The notes under the pieces: generated by a model | What the model was told of the DNA's origin: nothing | Seen by the model: only the letters and a program-made list of their open reading frames with translations | The model's database searches: none | Position numbers and translations under genes: made by a program | NCBI GenBank assembly: GCA_964016885.1 | Contig: OZ024745.1 | Span: 48,149,042-48,213,041 of the forward strand | Direction: 5' to 3' | Source of the DNA: Eledone cirrhosa | Lineage: Eukaryota > Mollusca > Cephalopoda > Octopoda > Eledonidae | Length of the DNA stretch: 64,000 nt | Part shown: positions 1-12,203 of the stretch, in pieces | Numbering within the stretch: the stretch's first letter is position 1 | How the letters are laid out: each line of letters opens with the position of its first letter

Positions 1-610
1 CGTAGTTTAATGGATAGACTGTTCAGTTCACGATCATAAGGTCTTGAGTTCAATTTCTGGTGGTGCGTTGGGTCTTTGTGTTAGACACTTTATTTTACGT
101 TATTCCAGTTCACTCAGATGGGAAAGAGTGAGCTGTACCTGTAAATTCAAAGGACCAGCTTTGTCACAAATTGTGTTGCGTTGAATCTCCCCGAGAACTA
201 CGTTGAGGGTACACATGTCTGGGAAATGCTCAGTCACTTGCACGGTAATTTCATAAGTAGGCTGTTCTGTTGCCTAACGGTAAGAGTGTCGGACTTACGA
301 TCAGATTCCTGGACTGGCTTTTGTGTTCTACTCTTGAGCAAAACACTTCATTTCACGTTGCTCCAGTATACTCAGCCGAAAATCTGCACCAGCAATAGCT
401 GGGGGTTTCACCCTGCAATGGACTGGTGTCCTGCCCAGTGGAGAAACTTGTATTCTCAGTCGCTGAACGCTACGGAAACCTGGATAAACACCAGCCTTAT
501 GAGCCTTTGGGTTTGAGACAGACTTTAGACATTTTTAGGCTGTTCTGTTGAGCAAACAACTGGAGCACTCGTCGTCGTAAACAGCAAAGGTCCAACAACA
601 ATATTTGTTC
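1..610 (+). repeat. tRNA-derived SINE (family 1) with a second SINE nested in it
   Basis: The left edge holds an A-box-like run (TAGTTTAATGGATAGA) and a B-box-like run (GTCTTGAGTTCAATTT), followed by the body ending in GTCCAACAACAATAT. From about 255 to 530 a second element interrupts it (GGTAAGAGTGTCGGA head, CACTTCATTTCACGTTGCTC body). Related family-1 copies are at 10490-10765 and 31925-32235. The 111-residue open frame here is repeat sequence, not a gene. Confidence 0.6.
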
Positions 611-1129
611 AATTGTTTTTGCAATGTTTGTGTATATTGGTTAATATATTCACAATTTATTCTTTGATTTTGTGGATATATATATATACATGAGTCAGTC
701 TTAAAACCTATCCTAATGCTATATTAAGCAAACCCATTTTACCCCAGAAACCACCAATTGCTTCTTATTTTTCTAATCTAATACATTTCAAATTCGGTTA
801 AATTAGTTCAACCAAAATTGAAAACATCCTCTGTATCTTAATTGTTTATATGGTCATCAAAAGTTCATGGTTTTTGTATTAGAAGACATCTCTATAGTTC
901 GTAGTTCTGTCACATCGACACACAGTGTTGTTGGCGTTGGCATGGCATAGCTATAATCTGTGCCACCCGAGGCAGCCCTTTGAATTTTCTGCCCCTCCAT
1001 CCCTGACAAAAAATACAGCATATTTCACAGTGACTTCCTTTTAAAATGCCCCACCTCACATAACAGAGCCGCTCGGTGCTACTGATCGCTAGAGAAATGT
1101 AACACTATTTTCTTGGCTTTTCAAACTAT
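611..1129. other. AT-rich interval, no gene seen
   Basis: I find no convincing exon, repeat boundary or regulatory element here. It could contain an upstream exon of the C3-like gene that I cannot recognise. Confidence 0.4.
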
Positions 1130-3021
1130 AGTACTGATTTAATTAAGATATTCACTATGGTCACCCGGATAGTAAACCAAGTCATACAGAACGGGGTCAT
1201 ACCAAATGACTGGCGTAGCAGCATCATCATTAACTGCTACAAGGTTAAAGGAGATGCCCTAGATAGGGGAAACTATATAGGCATTAAATTAATTGACCAG
1301 GTCATGAAGGTCACAGAAAAAGTTATAGCGCAACTAATCAGAGAGCAAATTGATCTAGATGAAATGCAGTTTGGGTTTGTGTCAGGTAAAAGTACCACAG
1401 ACGCCCTTTTCCTTGTACGATAACTACAGGAGAAGTACCTAGCTAAAGGTAAACCCCTATACTTAGCTTTTGTTGACTTGGAGAAAGCACACGACAGCGG
1501 CCCCGGGCCATTATCTGGTTGGCCCTTAGAAAACTAGAGGTTGATGAATGGCTTGTGAGAGCTATACAAGCCATGTATAAATATACGGTTAGCAAGGTTA
1601 GAATTAACAACGAATATAGTGAAGAATTAAGTGTAAAAGTTAGTGTTCATCAGGGCTCTGTCCTTAGTCCCCTCCTATTTATTATTGCCCTTTAGGCTAT
1701 AACAGAGGAGTTCAAGATCGGCTGTCCATGGGAACTTCTATATGCAGATGATCTAACGCTCATAGCTGAATCAATGGCTGAACTAGAGAAGAAATTCCAA
1801 ACATGGAAGCATGGCCTAGAATCAAAAGGCCTTAAAGTTAACTTGTCTAAGACTAAAGTTCTAGTATGTAGTTCAGTGTGTAGGAAGGGAATAGGCAGAA
1901 ACTCCATTTTATGTCCCAAATGCAAAGTATGGGTGTATAAAAGATGTAGTGGGATCACAGGTAAGCTATCTAAAAACGTAGATTTTATATGTGGCCGGTG
2001 CTCAGGTGCAATAAGTAGCAAGTGCCCACAGGATACTAGCTCCTTCTATTGCACAGATGGTCCTATAGAAATAGTGGACACCTTCCATTACCTGGGTGAC
2101 AAAATCAGCAGTGGTGGAGGGTGCTCTGAAAGTACAGTAGCCAGAGTCAGAACGGGATAGAAAAAGTTCAGAGAGCTTATACCACTATTGGCCACTAAAG
2201 GTTTCTCTCTAAAAATGAAAGGCAGGCTGTATGATGCCTGCATACGAACAGCAATGTTACATGGCAGTGAGACATGGGCATTGTGTGCAGAGGATCTGCG
2301 CAGATTGGAGAGGAACGAAGCATGTATGCTCCGCTGGATGTGTAATCGTAATATACGTGAACAGCAAAGCATAAATGAACTAAGTGAGAAATTAGGTATA
2401 AGAGGTATCAGATGCTGTTTACTCGAGAGAAGACTACGTTGGTATGGTCACGTGATGCGCATGAAAGACGATAGCTGTATAAAAAAGTGCATGGCGATCA
2501 AAATTGATGGAAGTTATGGAGTAGGTAGATCCAGAAAAACCTGGGACGATTTGATAAATTTCGACCTTACACACTTACACCTCTCTAAGACAATGTCACT
2601 GGACCGAGATCTTTGGCGCTACGCAGTAATACAGAAAACCCGCCTTGCCTAAGTACAAAGCGAAACCTGCAGTCAGTAGGCACCTCTTAATCAAATATAC
2701 ACCCCTATCCCACTACCCCAACTCCCCTACCCCCATCAACATCACCCCTTTCTCTGTGAAGTTATGTTGGTACCATCTATCCTAAATAAATGAGGTCGTG
2801 TAGGTGTCACGACAAAAAAAACACACTCCACGCTGTAATGTGGCCGTGTAGGTAACAAGGTAAAAACCTCCCAGTCCACACTGTAAACGTGGTTGGTGTT
2901 AGGAAGGGCATCCAGCCATAGTAAACTTGCCAGACAGTCCTATACGAGCGAGACACGGTCTCCCAACCAATCTTGCCTCAAGTGAGACAATTCCCATCTA
3001 AACCCTAGATGATGATGATGA
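1130..3021 (+). mobile_element. LINE-A copy, decayed (RT to 3' tail)
   Basis: Reverse-transcriptase text is readable from VIPNDWRSSIIINCYKVKG through FGFVSGKSTTDAL, HQGSVLSPLLF and YADDLTLIAES, then a Cys-rich finger and the C-terminal RLRWYGHVMRMKDDS and TWDDLINF. Stops or frame breaks occur at about 1420, 1490, 1693 and 2158. The 3' UTR carries a roughly 47-base tandem unit and ends in (GAT)n. The 5' part, with the endonuclease, is missing. Same family as 12354-14256, 44447-46027, 47604-49222 and 57655-59055. Confidence 0.85.
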
Positions 3022-3221
3022 TATCCACTTTTCCTAGCTTACAACTACAACATATGGTAGCTGTTTAATGGTCACCTTTTCCATTTTCCCCCGCACAAAC
3101 ATTTTTTGGGGCTTCACTCGTAGTGGTGTCATCCCTAAGTGGAGTGACAAATTTAAGGAAGCTTTTCCTCTACTTTAGATAATTCATAAGTCTTTTATCG
3201 AACATCTATTTTCTGTTTCTG

Positions 3222-3665
3222 ATTAAAGTTTAAGCAAAGAATCGCTGCTTTCACCCTTAACGGGATCTTCTGAAACTAAAAAAATCAATCTGTGAACGCA
3301 GAAGTAAATATTTCGAAAAACGTTATACACTATATATATATATATACACACTATATATATACATATATACATACACACACACAGATAGCGTCATAATGTC
3401 GTAATGCAGACAGCCATACATACAGACAGATATAAGGGCGCGACATTATAGCTATATATCTATCTAAAAAGACAGACTAAGAGAGATAGCTAAACGGCGT
3501 CTAATGCGGTCCCTAGGGCATTGAAAATTTGAAATATCTTTTGTTCAAAACACTCACACGACCATAAGTATTACATGTGTAAAGTTTGAAAACAATCGGT
3601 TGGGTGGTTCTCGAGTTTTAGGGAGTCAGACAGACAGACATTCTCTGTTTTAGATATATAGATAA
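3222..3665 (-). mobile_element. Helitron-like repeat, truncated copy
   Basis: About 440 bases share nearly the whole text of 54569-55012, including ATTTCGAAAAACGTTA, a (TA) tract, GCGTCATAATGTCGTAATGC and, on the minus strand, CCCTAAAACTCGAG followed by CAACCGAT. The CCCTAAAACTCGAG end is shared with 46030-46702, where a CTAG terminus and hairpin suggest a Helitron. Confidence 0.5.
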
Positions 3666-3914
3666 ATAATATATATAAATAAATGTTATATATTTTTGAT
3701 TTTACTATATTTATATATATAATATGTATCATTTAATATTTAATATACTATTATATCATCTTTACCACCACCTCACCGACCTGAACCCTCTACTTTTATC
3801 GCTCAACTATACAAAATAAAAACAAAACGCAAAAAAAAATAACTCTGTAAACGGGATGTCTTTTATAATCTTCAGTATTCTACACAGCAGGCATTCATTT
3901 TTGACTGTGTTGTC

Positions 3915-4200
3915 TGTTGTAAGGAGTGTAGCTTTTACTATGCCGTTCCTCAGAACCATCCTAGACGTGTTGGGTGAAGTTGTGCTCGCCTGTTGATTTG
4001 CCAGGACGAAATCCTACTTGCTCAGAGATGAGGCGTTCAACTTCTACTGTCACTATTCAGCTGAGGATTAGATGCTCAAATAGCTTATTGCTGTGTCCGA
4101 GAAGTGAGATCGAGTTGTAGCTTTGGGGAATTTGTGGGTCTTTTCCTGGTTTCAACAGTGCTATTACACAAACCGCTTTCCAGACTTTAGGTAATTTATA
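3915..4200 (-). pseudogene. Jockey/CR1-like LINE reverse-transcriptase fragment
   Basis: Read on the minus strand: LPKVWKAVCVIALLKPGKDP, then SYNSISLLGHSNKLFE, then RLISEQVGFRPGKSTGEHNF. This is the conserved N-terminal RT block of jockey-type LINEs. At least two stops interrupt it. It is unrelated to the LINE-A and LINE-B families. Confidence 0.7.
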
Positions 4201-4954
4201 TATTGTTAAACAATGATTGTATATCTCTAGGAGTCACAGGTCCGAAATTCGTCATCTTTTCACTCAGATCGCAATGTTATCCTTGTATGCCTTTCTTGTA
4301 GTAAACGTGAAATCGCAGTTTCCGTCTTTTACAGTGGTCTTGTGTAACTAGGGTATACACCACTTTTGATACGGTCTTTCTTGGTGTTATTCTTAATAAC
4401 GAACAACTTCGTCTGCAGTGACCTTTTGTTGTTGAAGCACAGCTTTAAAATCCCCAGTATCTTTCTTTCTGATTTGTTTTTTCTCGATAATTTCGATATG
4501 AAAAACATTAGCTTATGCCAGAAGGACAATATATTAACAACGTAAAAGGTGTTTTTTCATGCTATCTTACTGCAATGATTAACTTCCATTTTCGTTCTCA
4601 TCAGAAATTTCATATACTTTTTGGATTTCTCCAACATAAATGATAAGTAATTTATTGTTGATTTGAATAACAATACATAGAAAGGCTGTTCTTGATATAT
4701 GTATCAAAGTAGTTATATATTAAGAATGATAGCCAAAGACAGTGTAATACTCTCAGTAGGTTTGACGATTGTTCTTAGTACTTTAGTAAAATGTAGTACC
4801 TCTAGTATTTGAAAAACAGAATCAAGTCCATTTCTCCAACTATATTCTTCTAATGTTTTGTAATTCTTCATACTTTTAATTTGAATTTGTCCAAAACACC
4901 CTAAAACTAATTTCTTGCCTTATTTTTTTTTTTTAGGAGCAATGTAAAATCGTA

Positions 4955-5533
4955 AATTGTGGAGATACTTTGTCAGGAATGTTCGACTGTGGTAGCAATG
5001 ATGGTGATGAGCTCACATACATGCTACCTTTTCTCCCTGTCTTCTCCCAATGTTATTTCGCTACTAAAACACTTTCTTCTCTTTTAAACTAGCTACCTGT
5101 ATACCCTTCTCTATCCAGACACGTTCGTTCTACTCATCTCCCCTCTTTCTGTCATCTTTATAGTAGCTTACTTTTCAATTTCTTATAAAACATTCAGGTC
5201 AATCCCCACTCTTTGGAATTTACCCCCCCCCCCTCTACGTTTTCCGTACAGACTTCTACTCGTTGTTGACGTTCAACATGAACAACAACGGCATCAATCT
5301 GACCAGCCAGGGAGGACCTGCAAGTGTCATAGGAATTGGCCCTTCCCATTCTCTGGCTATCTTATAAAAAAATAATGCAATAAATTAGTTTTAGGGTATA
5401 CAGGTAGCTAGTTTAAAAGAGCAGAAAGTGTTTTAGTAGCGAAATAACATTGGGAGAAAAGGTAGCATGTATGTGAGTTCATCATCTTCATTGCTACCAC
5501 AGTCGAACATTTCTGACAAAGTCTCTCCACAAT
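4955..5533. mobile_element. Fold-back element with ~140-base inverted arms
   Basis: Arm 4955-5105 is repeated in inverse at 5395-5533 with few differences (for example GCTACCTGTATACCC against GGTATACAGGTAGC). The central 290 bases include a C-tract near 5222-5232 and no coding sequence I recognise. It could be a DNA-transposon derivative or two retroelement ends in inverse order. A SINE follows directly. Confidence 0.6.
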
Positions 5534-5540
5534 TCATTAT

Positions 5541-5735
5541 TTTCGGTCGATTGGCAGTATCGGTAGAGGGTCGGACGCCATGCTTTGCAGCACAGTTACG
5601 TCCCTTTACGGACTGAGTTCAAATCCCGCCGAGGTTAACTTTGCCTTTCATCCTTACGGGGTCGATTAAATAAAGTACCAGTAAAACACTGGGATAATTG
5701 CTGGCCTTGTGCCAAAAAGTAGAAACAATTATTTT
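5541..5735 (+). repeat. SINE family 3
   Basis: Head GGTCGATTGGCAGTATCGGT, B-box-like GAGTTCAAATCCCGC, then the body TTTGCCTTTCATCCTTACGG and GCTGGCCTTGTGCCAAAAAG. This is the most abundant SINE in the window. Confidence 0.75.
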
Positions 5736-5739
5736 CCAT

Positions 5740-6172
5740 TGCTCCTGTCAACTGTTCCCTACTGAGGCTTGTATCACTTGAGAGTTGACCGATGAAGGTT
5801 CGAGTAGATCTTCTTCTACTGCATCTCCCATGTTTGGTTCCCACAATAGTAGCTTGTGTATAATGTCCTGCTTACTTCTCCAGCAATGTCCTGCAAATCG
5901 TAACCGTCTTTGGGCAATTGTAGTTATCTTGAGCAAGTTTTGATATAAACTTCCATTTGTAATACGTTGACGCCAGTTTGTTTTGTACAACCCTAGCATT
6001 TTAGTGTCAAGAACACTGACTCAACTGATGTTCTGAAGAATATTTTGATTTTTCTAGGTAGATCTGACTCCCATATCCTTTCCATTTTGTTCATTGTAGC
6101 TCAGACTTTGGAAATTCTAATGTCAATGTCCTTTTTGGATGAACTCGTCCAGCAGACTAAATATAGAAAATC
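5740..6172 (-). pseudogene. LINE C-terminal fragment, decayed (third family)
   Basis: On the minus strand the text reads KKDIDIRISKV, ATMNKMERIWESDLPRKIKI, then ITNGSLYQNLLKITT and RRLRFAGHCWRSKQ, the C-terminal domain of a common animal LINE group. Frames change several times, so it is dead. It abuts a (CT)n-(AT)n tract. Confidence 0.7.

Positions 6173-6256
<84 letters not shown>
6173..6256. repeat. (CT)n-(AT)n microsatellite
   Basis: About 42 bases of CT followed by about 36 bases of AT. Overlapping open frames here are simple-repeat translations. Confidence 0.95.
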
Positions 6257-6259
<3 letters not shown>

Positions 6260-7090
6260 TGTGAGCGTGCGTGTGTATGTTGAACCTCCGTCACTTTCGA
6301 CTATGAATGTTCCAACGGATTATTTATATTTTAATTAATTTCAATAGAGAAGATTGATTTGTAAAACGAGTAAATCATAAAACGAGCTCGGTCATGGAAC
6401 GAATTAAACTCGGACTGGGAGGTATCACTGTATATAAATTTAATGTCTTAACAACTATTCTGTTAAATTTTCTTTTAGACAGGACATCTTCATTGATGTT
6501 TTTCCTAGATTAAATAAATATATTATTTTAAGACATTTTAACATATGCTGCATATTCATTGCGTCATCATTTTTTTCTCTTCCATTTCTCTTCAATATCG
6601 TCATATCTCGGTAGAATTCTTCAATAATTTTAGAACAAAGCAACGTTTTTCTGAAATTCTTTATTACTACTCTCCCTCTTAATACTTTTACTGTGTGGAT
6701 GGACTGCTACATATATTAAGTTTGCTGCCCCAACCTACTTAAATCTTAATTTACAATGGTGGCTACTATCTATAGATGTCAGAATTGCTGCTCAAAGAAA
6801 CTTATCTGTATGCTTATTAAGTGTTTACAGTGTTTATCCTCGACTTCATAACTAATTTTAGTCTTTTAATATGTTTTTTTTTAATGGAGAGCTGGAGACT
6901 GACAAGAAGCAGTATACAGTTAGACAAAGTAACTTGAGGCATTTAGTTATACTGAGATTTATTCAGTAGCGCAGCTACGGAAACGAGGGAGGCGGTCTGC
7001 TCTAAAGGACACGTGATATGGTTTTTACGTGTGTGTGTGTGTGTCAAAGGAGGGGGATAAACTGAAGGGCAGACCCCGGGTAGTAAAGCT
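6257..7090. other. Interval without recognised gene
   Basis: AT-rich sequence with no splice-bounded reading frame that I can link to the C3-like gene. A short GT run lies near 7029-7044. Confidence 0.4.
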
Positions 7091-7094
7091 CGAG

Positions 7095-7270
7095 TTATTC
7101 TACCGGCATTTCGTTATGATCCTTTACGTTCTGAGCTCAAATCCCACCAAGCTCAACTTTGCCTTTCAGCCTTCTGAGGTCAATAAAATGAAGCACAAGT
7201 GATCGATACAATCGACTTTCCCCTCCCCATAAATTGCTGGCCCTGTTTCTAATTTAGAAATCATTATTAC
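7095..7270 (+). repeat. SINE family 3, diverged
   Basis: Contains GAGCTCAAATCCCACC and TTTGCCTTTCAGCCTTCTGA, then AATTGCTGGCCCTG. Confidence 0.55.
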
Positions 7271-7520
7271 AATTTACTATTAAGTTTAAAATTAGGAAAA
7301 AATATTTATAATCAAAGTTCCTTTTAATCTCAGTTATCAGAGGAGCAAAATTGACTACTATAGTGTACCTAATTCTGGATTTATTTCGTATTTCGGCAAA
7401 ATGGAAAAGAATAATTGATTATACCAATCCTTATCTTATTGGTTGGTAATTATTTTTATCAAACATAAAATTAGAAAAAAATAAAGTTGACTTGACATTC
7501 TCTTGTATTATATAATTTAC

Positions 7521-7683
7521 AGAGTGAGCTGGGTGTATTTTATCATGACACTAGCACTACCACTTTACTGAGTGGGCTGGGTGTATTTTATCATGACACT
7601 AGCACTACCACTTTACAGAGTGGGCTGGGTGTATTTTATCATGACACTAGCACTACCACTTTACAGAGTGGGCTGGGTGTATT
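7521..7683 (+). repeat. 48-base tandem repeat, ~3.4 copies
   Basis: Units start at 7521, 7569, 7617 and 7665 (last one partial) and are nearly identical. The unit (AGAGTGGGCTGGGTGTATTT then TATCATGACACTAGCACTAC) is the same motif found in the 3' tails of the SINEs and LINEs here. It ends 48 bases before the first recognised C3-like exon. Confidence 0.9.
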
Positions 7684-7731
7684 CAATTGTGGAAAAAAAT
7701 TTTAAATTATCCTTTTTCTTTCATTTTCCAG

Positions 7732-7802
7732 TAAAAATACGCGTATTTGTGTTAACTGAAAAGATGTATGTTAGCCTGTACCCAGTACAAGTAACTATAA
7801 AG
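7732..7802 (+). CDS. C3-like exon a: MG2 N-terminal strands
   Basis: The acceptor follows a pyrimidine-rich tract ending in CAG and the donor is GTACTG. The exon starts with two bases of a split codon and ends in phase 0. It encodes KIRVFVLTEKMYVSL and then VTIK, which matches the MG2 pattern V-x-F-R-V-F...V-x-I-x-DP of the superfamily and runs straight on into NPYN of the next exon. It is the most 5' exon I can place. The preceding exon should end in the YxPG motif and was not found. Confidence 0.68.
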
Positions 7803-10800
7803 GTACTGTTTATAGTTTTATTTAATATTATTGATTGTTGATTTACACACTTTTAATTCATGGCCATTGAGATGTTGATGTCGCCTAATTTACTTTTTAG
7901 AAATGATGACATAGAATACACACGTATGTGTGTGTGTATGTATGTATGTATGTTCTTCTGGTTTTATAATTTCACAAAGTTTTACCAATAGAGAGAGAGT
8001 TGGTTTCTAACATAGACACAAGACTCTCTCATTGGAATTTACACATCAACTAGGTAGATATGTATGTATGCATGTGTAGATATGGATGTTATTGTATGTG
8101 TGGATGTGTATGTTTTGAGTTGTATGTGTGCATGTGTATATGCTTTGTATCTGTACATGTGTATATGCAGTTATTAGATGCAACATTTTTGGAATGTTTT
8201 ACATATTTTTACTGTTCCATTAATGGATTGTACTTGTAATTTCCTAACTAGTTGTGTGCTTTCTGTTCTTGTGAAGCCTAGCTTCTCAAGATTTGTATTG
8301 AGGCAGTTACTAACATATAATCACAGGCATAAATCTGAAGGTGTAATCAGGGTGGAGTATCTGCAGATTTCTCATCAGTTCTACATAAATGTTCTCCTTT
8401 TTTTCATTTTTTCCTTTACGTATGTATGTATGTATGTATGTATGTATGTATGCATGTAGTACAAGAAATGGCAAGACAAACACAGAGATGTAAAAACACA
8501 GTCTTATGAAAAATATTATTTGTAAATACAGTTTAATTGAAAAAGAAAAAAAGAAAATTTAGATTAAGAAGAAAGAAGGAAATGTAAAATAGGAAAATAT
8601 AAAGAAAGAAAAAAACGGAGGAGGGAGGGAATGGCAAGGGCTTTAGTGTCACAGAAGAATGGGGAGGGTGATTGGGCCAAGGGTGCGGCGATAATGGTAC
8701 TGCGCCCCGTGGACAAGACTGCAAAAGCATTCCCGCAGACAATGGCCCGCAACACCTGCTGTAACATTTGTTTATATTTTCACAGCAAGGATACCTACAT
8801 TAAATTTATCTCAGATTTCTAATCTTTTAAGTCACTTCACATATTTTATTAATATGATAGTTTTATATTTGATGTTCTCAATGAAATGGATGTAAGTTAG
8901 AGCCTCCATTAATGCTCCTACACATTTCTTCAAAATGTTCAATGTTGTATGAGTGCTATGGAATTCAAAGGCTTGCATATCACATTAAAATTTCATCTTT
9001 AAAAAATTTTCAGCAAAGAATGAATCATATCAGATTTCAGGTCAAAATGAACTTTATTTTTTTATGAAATGTTTCTAAGTAGTTGATAGTTAGTTGTTGG
9101 GGCATGGAACAAAGTTTTATATTAATTTGTTCCAGTTCTCTGTTTTCAAATCCTGCGCCAAGGCCAACTTTGCCTTTCATCCTTTTGATGTTGATGAAAT
9201 AAAATACCAGTTCAGGATGGTGAATTAACATGGTATTTGTTCCAGTTTTTTGTATTCTGTGTTCAAATCCTACTATGCCTTTCTTTGGTGGTTGACTTAA
9301 TCTATTGCTCAAATTGATACCACAAAATTTGACCTTTGGTGCCTTTATCAGAGTCCACTGTGTTGCAAACATTTAGATGATATCTCTAGTTTGAGGATAC
9401 CTTCCTTTTGCTCTTCTACTCATCTTGGAAACCTTAAAACAAGTCATGAACCCTGTCTTCTTTCCCTGACTAAATGGTAAAATAAAGAGCCTAAAGAATG
9501 GATTGCTGTTCTCATAAAAACTATAAAGGAGATGGAGATTCACAATGTCTTTTGAGACCAAGAGAAATTCAGATATGTTGAACTTTTCAACATATAATGA
9601 ATAAATTTCATTCTTAACTTCCCTCTTTTCAAGTTGTGTGCAATAAAGACAAAGTTAATAGTTTAGTACATGGTTTAGTGATTAGAACATTGGCCTTGCA
9701 ATCAAAAGGTTGTGAGTTCAATTCTCAGACCGGGTGATGTGTTTCCTTGAACAAGACACTTTATTTCACATTGCTCCAGTTTACTCAGCTGTAGAAATGA
9801 GATGATAGGACTAGGGTCCCTATCATTCCACTGCAAAGTGGTCGTGGAGGTGCCATGGCAAAAAAGTTTAGCAGTATTAGTTGTAGATGTTATCGCCACT
9901 TTAGCAGGGTGGTAGAATCAGTGGTCGTTAGTTGCCAGTGTGGTAAGTGATAGTATCCTCGTTGGATTATCTTGTTGACATAGACGTGAGGGAAGGTCCC
10001 TCGATCTATTTACCATCTATTCACAATATTCCTTTCGTCAGGTCGCCAATTCCAGCAGCATGGATTAAAGATGTTATTGAGACACGAGTAACATAACAAC
10101 GACTTCAACCGCAGTAATTAGAGATGAAATGTTTGTTTATTTATATGGTTGAAGTTACAGATACAAAGAGGTTACAAAATGGAATGTGCCATTGCGCCGT
10201 TAAGCCGGCGAGGCTAGTGGTGCAATATCTCACTGTTACATTATGCGTGTTGCTGGCTCGAAGTTTCTGGTACAAGAGCGAGATTCTTCAAATCTTCGCG
10301 GTGAATTTCTTCCTCAGGGCGCGTGTGAGCCCGCGGAATGTAGGTCACTACAAAAGCACCCAGCACTCACTGAAAATGAGGTTGGTGTTAGGAAGGGCAT
10401 CCAGCTGTAGAAATCAAGCCAGAATCAGTCCCACCCTTGCAAGCAGGGAAAAGCGGACGTAAAATGATGATGATGATATATAGTGAAAATGCATGATTTA
10501 GTGGTTGGGGTGTTTGATTCATAATTATAAAGTTGTGGGTTCAATTCCCGACTGCTAAATACTTTATTTTACATTGCTTCAGTTCAATCAGCTGGTAAAA
10601 ATGAGTCATACTTGTAATTCAAAAGGCCAGTCAAGTCACGCACTGTGTCAAGCTGAATTTTCCTGAGAACTGTATTAAGGGTACACAAGCAAATTGTCCT
10701 ATTGTTTGAACAATTGGTACAATCATCATTAGAACCGATGGCGGTCCAACAACAATATATACACACTTTCAACAACAATATTCACACATACATACTATAA

Positions 10801-12156
10801 TCTTGTCCGCAGCACCATTGCCACCACGTCCTAGGCCACAAGCCCAATCATCCTCCCCTTCCCCATTCTTCTGTGACACTAGAGCCCTAGCCATTCCTGT
10901 CCTTTTCCATTTTTTAAAAATAATTTCTTATTTTACATTCTATTCTTTCTTCTCAATTTAATTTCTTTTTTTCTTTTTCTATTAAATTATATTTACAGTC
11001 AATAAACTTTTTATTGTATTGAAGAATATAACATAATACATTTTTTGTCTAAATTATATAAAAGGAAGATATAAAATAATTTTAGAAAATATTTTAATTT
11101 TTGATTTTGTTTGTATTTACCCATGTATTCTACCTTCCAAATATCTATTTTCAGAATCCATATAATACAACAGTTTATTCAAAAATTTATGAAAGTACTT
11201 ATCCATATATAAGATTATTCTATTTGGTAAATTCGTCTGCTCCGTTTGGTCTGTGGACTATTTCTGTGAAATATGCTCAAAGACATTTTGAGGTAAATAA
11301 ATTTTTCTCACATTAATTCCTCTTACAATATTTATTATAAAAATCTGTTCTCCAAAATTAACTACCTGTTCATGATACAATTCCAAATGTACCTTAACTT
11401 TTTATCCTGTGTGATTTTCTCAAGAAAGCTTTAAAACCCAGCAACTTTTGCTCCTTCCTTTTATACAAAATTTTATCCTCATTCTTCAAACACGATCAAA
11501 CAGCCATATGGCATTTGACAATTGGAAAACAAATGTTTATATATTTTGTATGTATGGTCCTGTAACTCCTGATAGTCATAGTGGCGCCCTATTGACATAT
11601 AGCATTTCTTGGGCATTTTAAGCCTGGCAGAGCCCATCTTTCTCCAGGCCTGAGTATAGCAGATTTCTTCCAGAGAAAGATAGAAAGTGAGAGAGGAAAT
11701 GAGAAAGAGATGTAGAGGAAGAATCCACCCCAGTACTAGACTGGTACTTTTTTTGTTGACCTTGAAAGGATGAAAAGCAAATTTGACCCCGATGGGATTT
11801 GAACTCAGAGAAAGTAGAAGGGGTATTTAATTTGTTGGAGGTCCAACAAATATAAATGTTTATAACTGATTTAGAGCACTCAACAGTTTCCTGGAGTAAA
11901 TATTCAATGATATTAAATAAATGGAAACTATATTTATAAAACCATATTTATTTTATTATATATATTTCAAGGGTACCAAAACATATTGGTACGCTTTCCT
12001 CAGATAAAATACAAACTTTTCATGGGTATGTCTCTATTTATAAAACAAACTTTGTATTTTATCTGAGGAAAGCGTACCAATATGTTTTGGTACCCTTGAA
12101 ATATATATAATAAAATAAATATAATTTTATAAATATAGTTTCCATTTATTTAATAT

Positions 12157-12203
<47 letters not shown>

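Larger units (their letters stand above)
11905..12161. mobile_element. Penelope-like palindromic element with hammerhead-like cores
   Basis: Inverted arms 11905-12015 and 12051-12161 flank a 35-base spacer. Its outer text (AAATGGAAACTATATTTATA and CCATATTTATTTTATTATAT) is the same as the ends of the element at 55941-57597, which encodes a GIY-YIG domain of Penelope-like elements. Each arm holds CTGAGGA, an 11-position stem and GAAA. A (TA)n tract follows at once. Confidence 0.7.

Noticed and set aside
6177..6338. Open frames rich in LS or IY repeats (also near 25370, 33900 and 38720)
   Set aside because: Translations of dinucleotide microsatellites.
7521..7683. CRISPR-like array
   Set aside because: Units are directly contiguous without spacers, in a eukaryotic intron; it is a tandem repeat.
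1..7731. Signal peptide, MG1 and start of MG2 exons of the C3-like gene
   Set aside because: I looked for a YxPG-type exon with the right phase and for a hydrophobic leader with splice sites and found none I could support.
9663..9760. Possible tRNA gene
   Set aside because: A- and B-box-like text and a tRNA-like head are present, but the cloverleaf is degenerate and it continues into a SINE body and shared tail.
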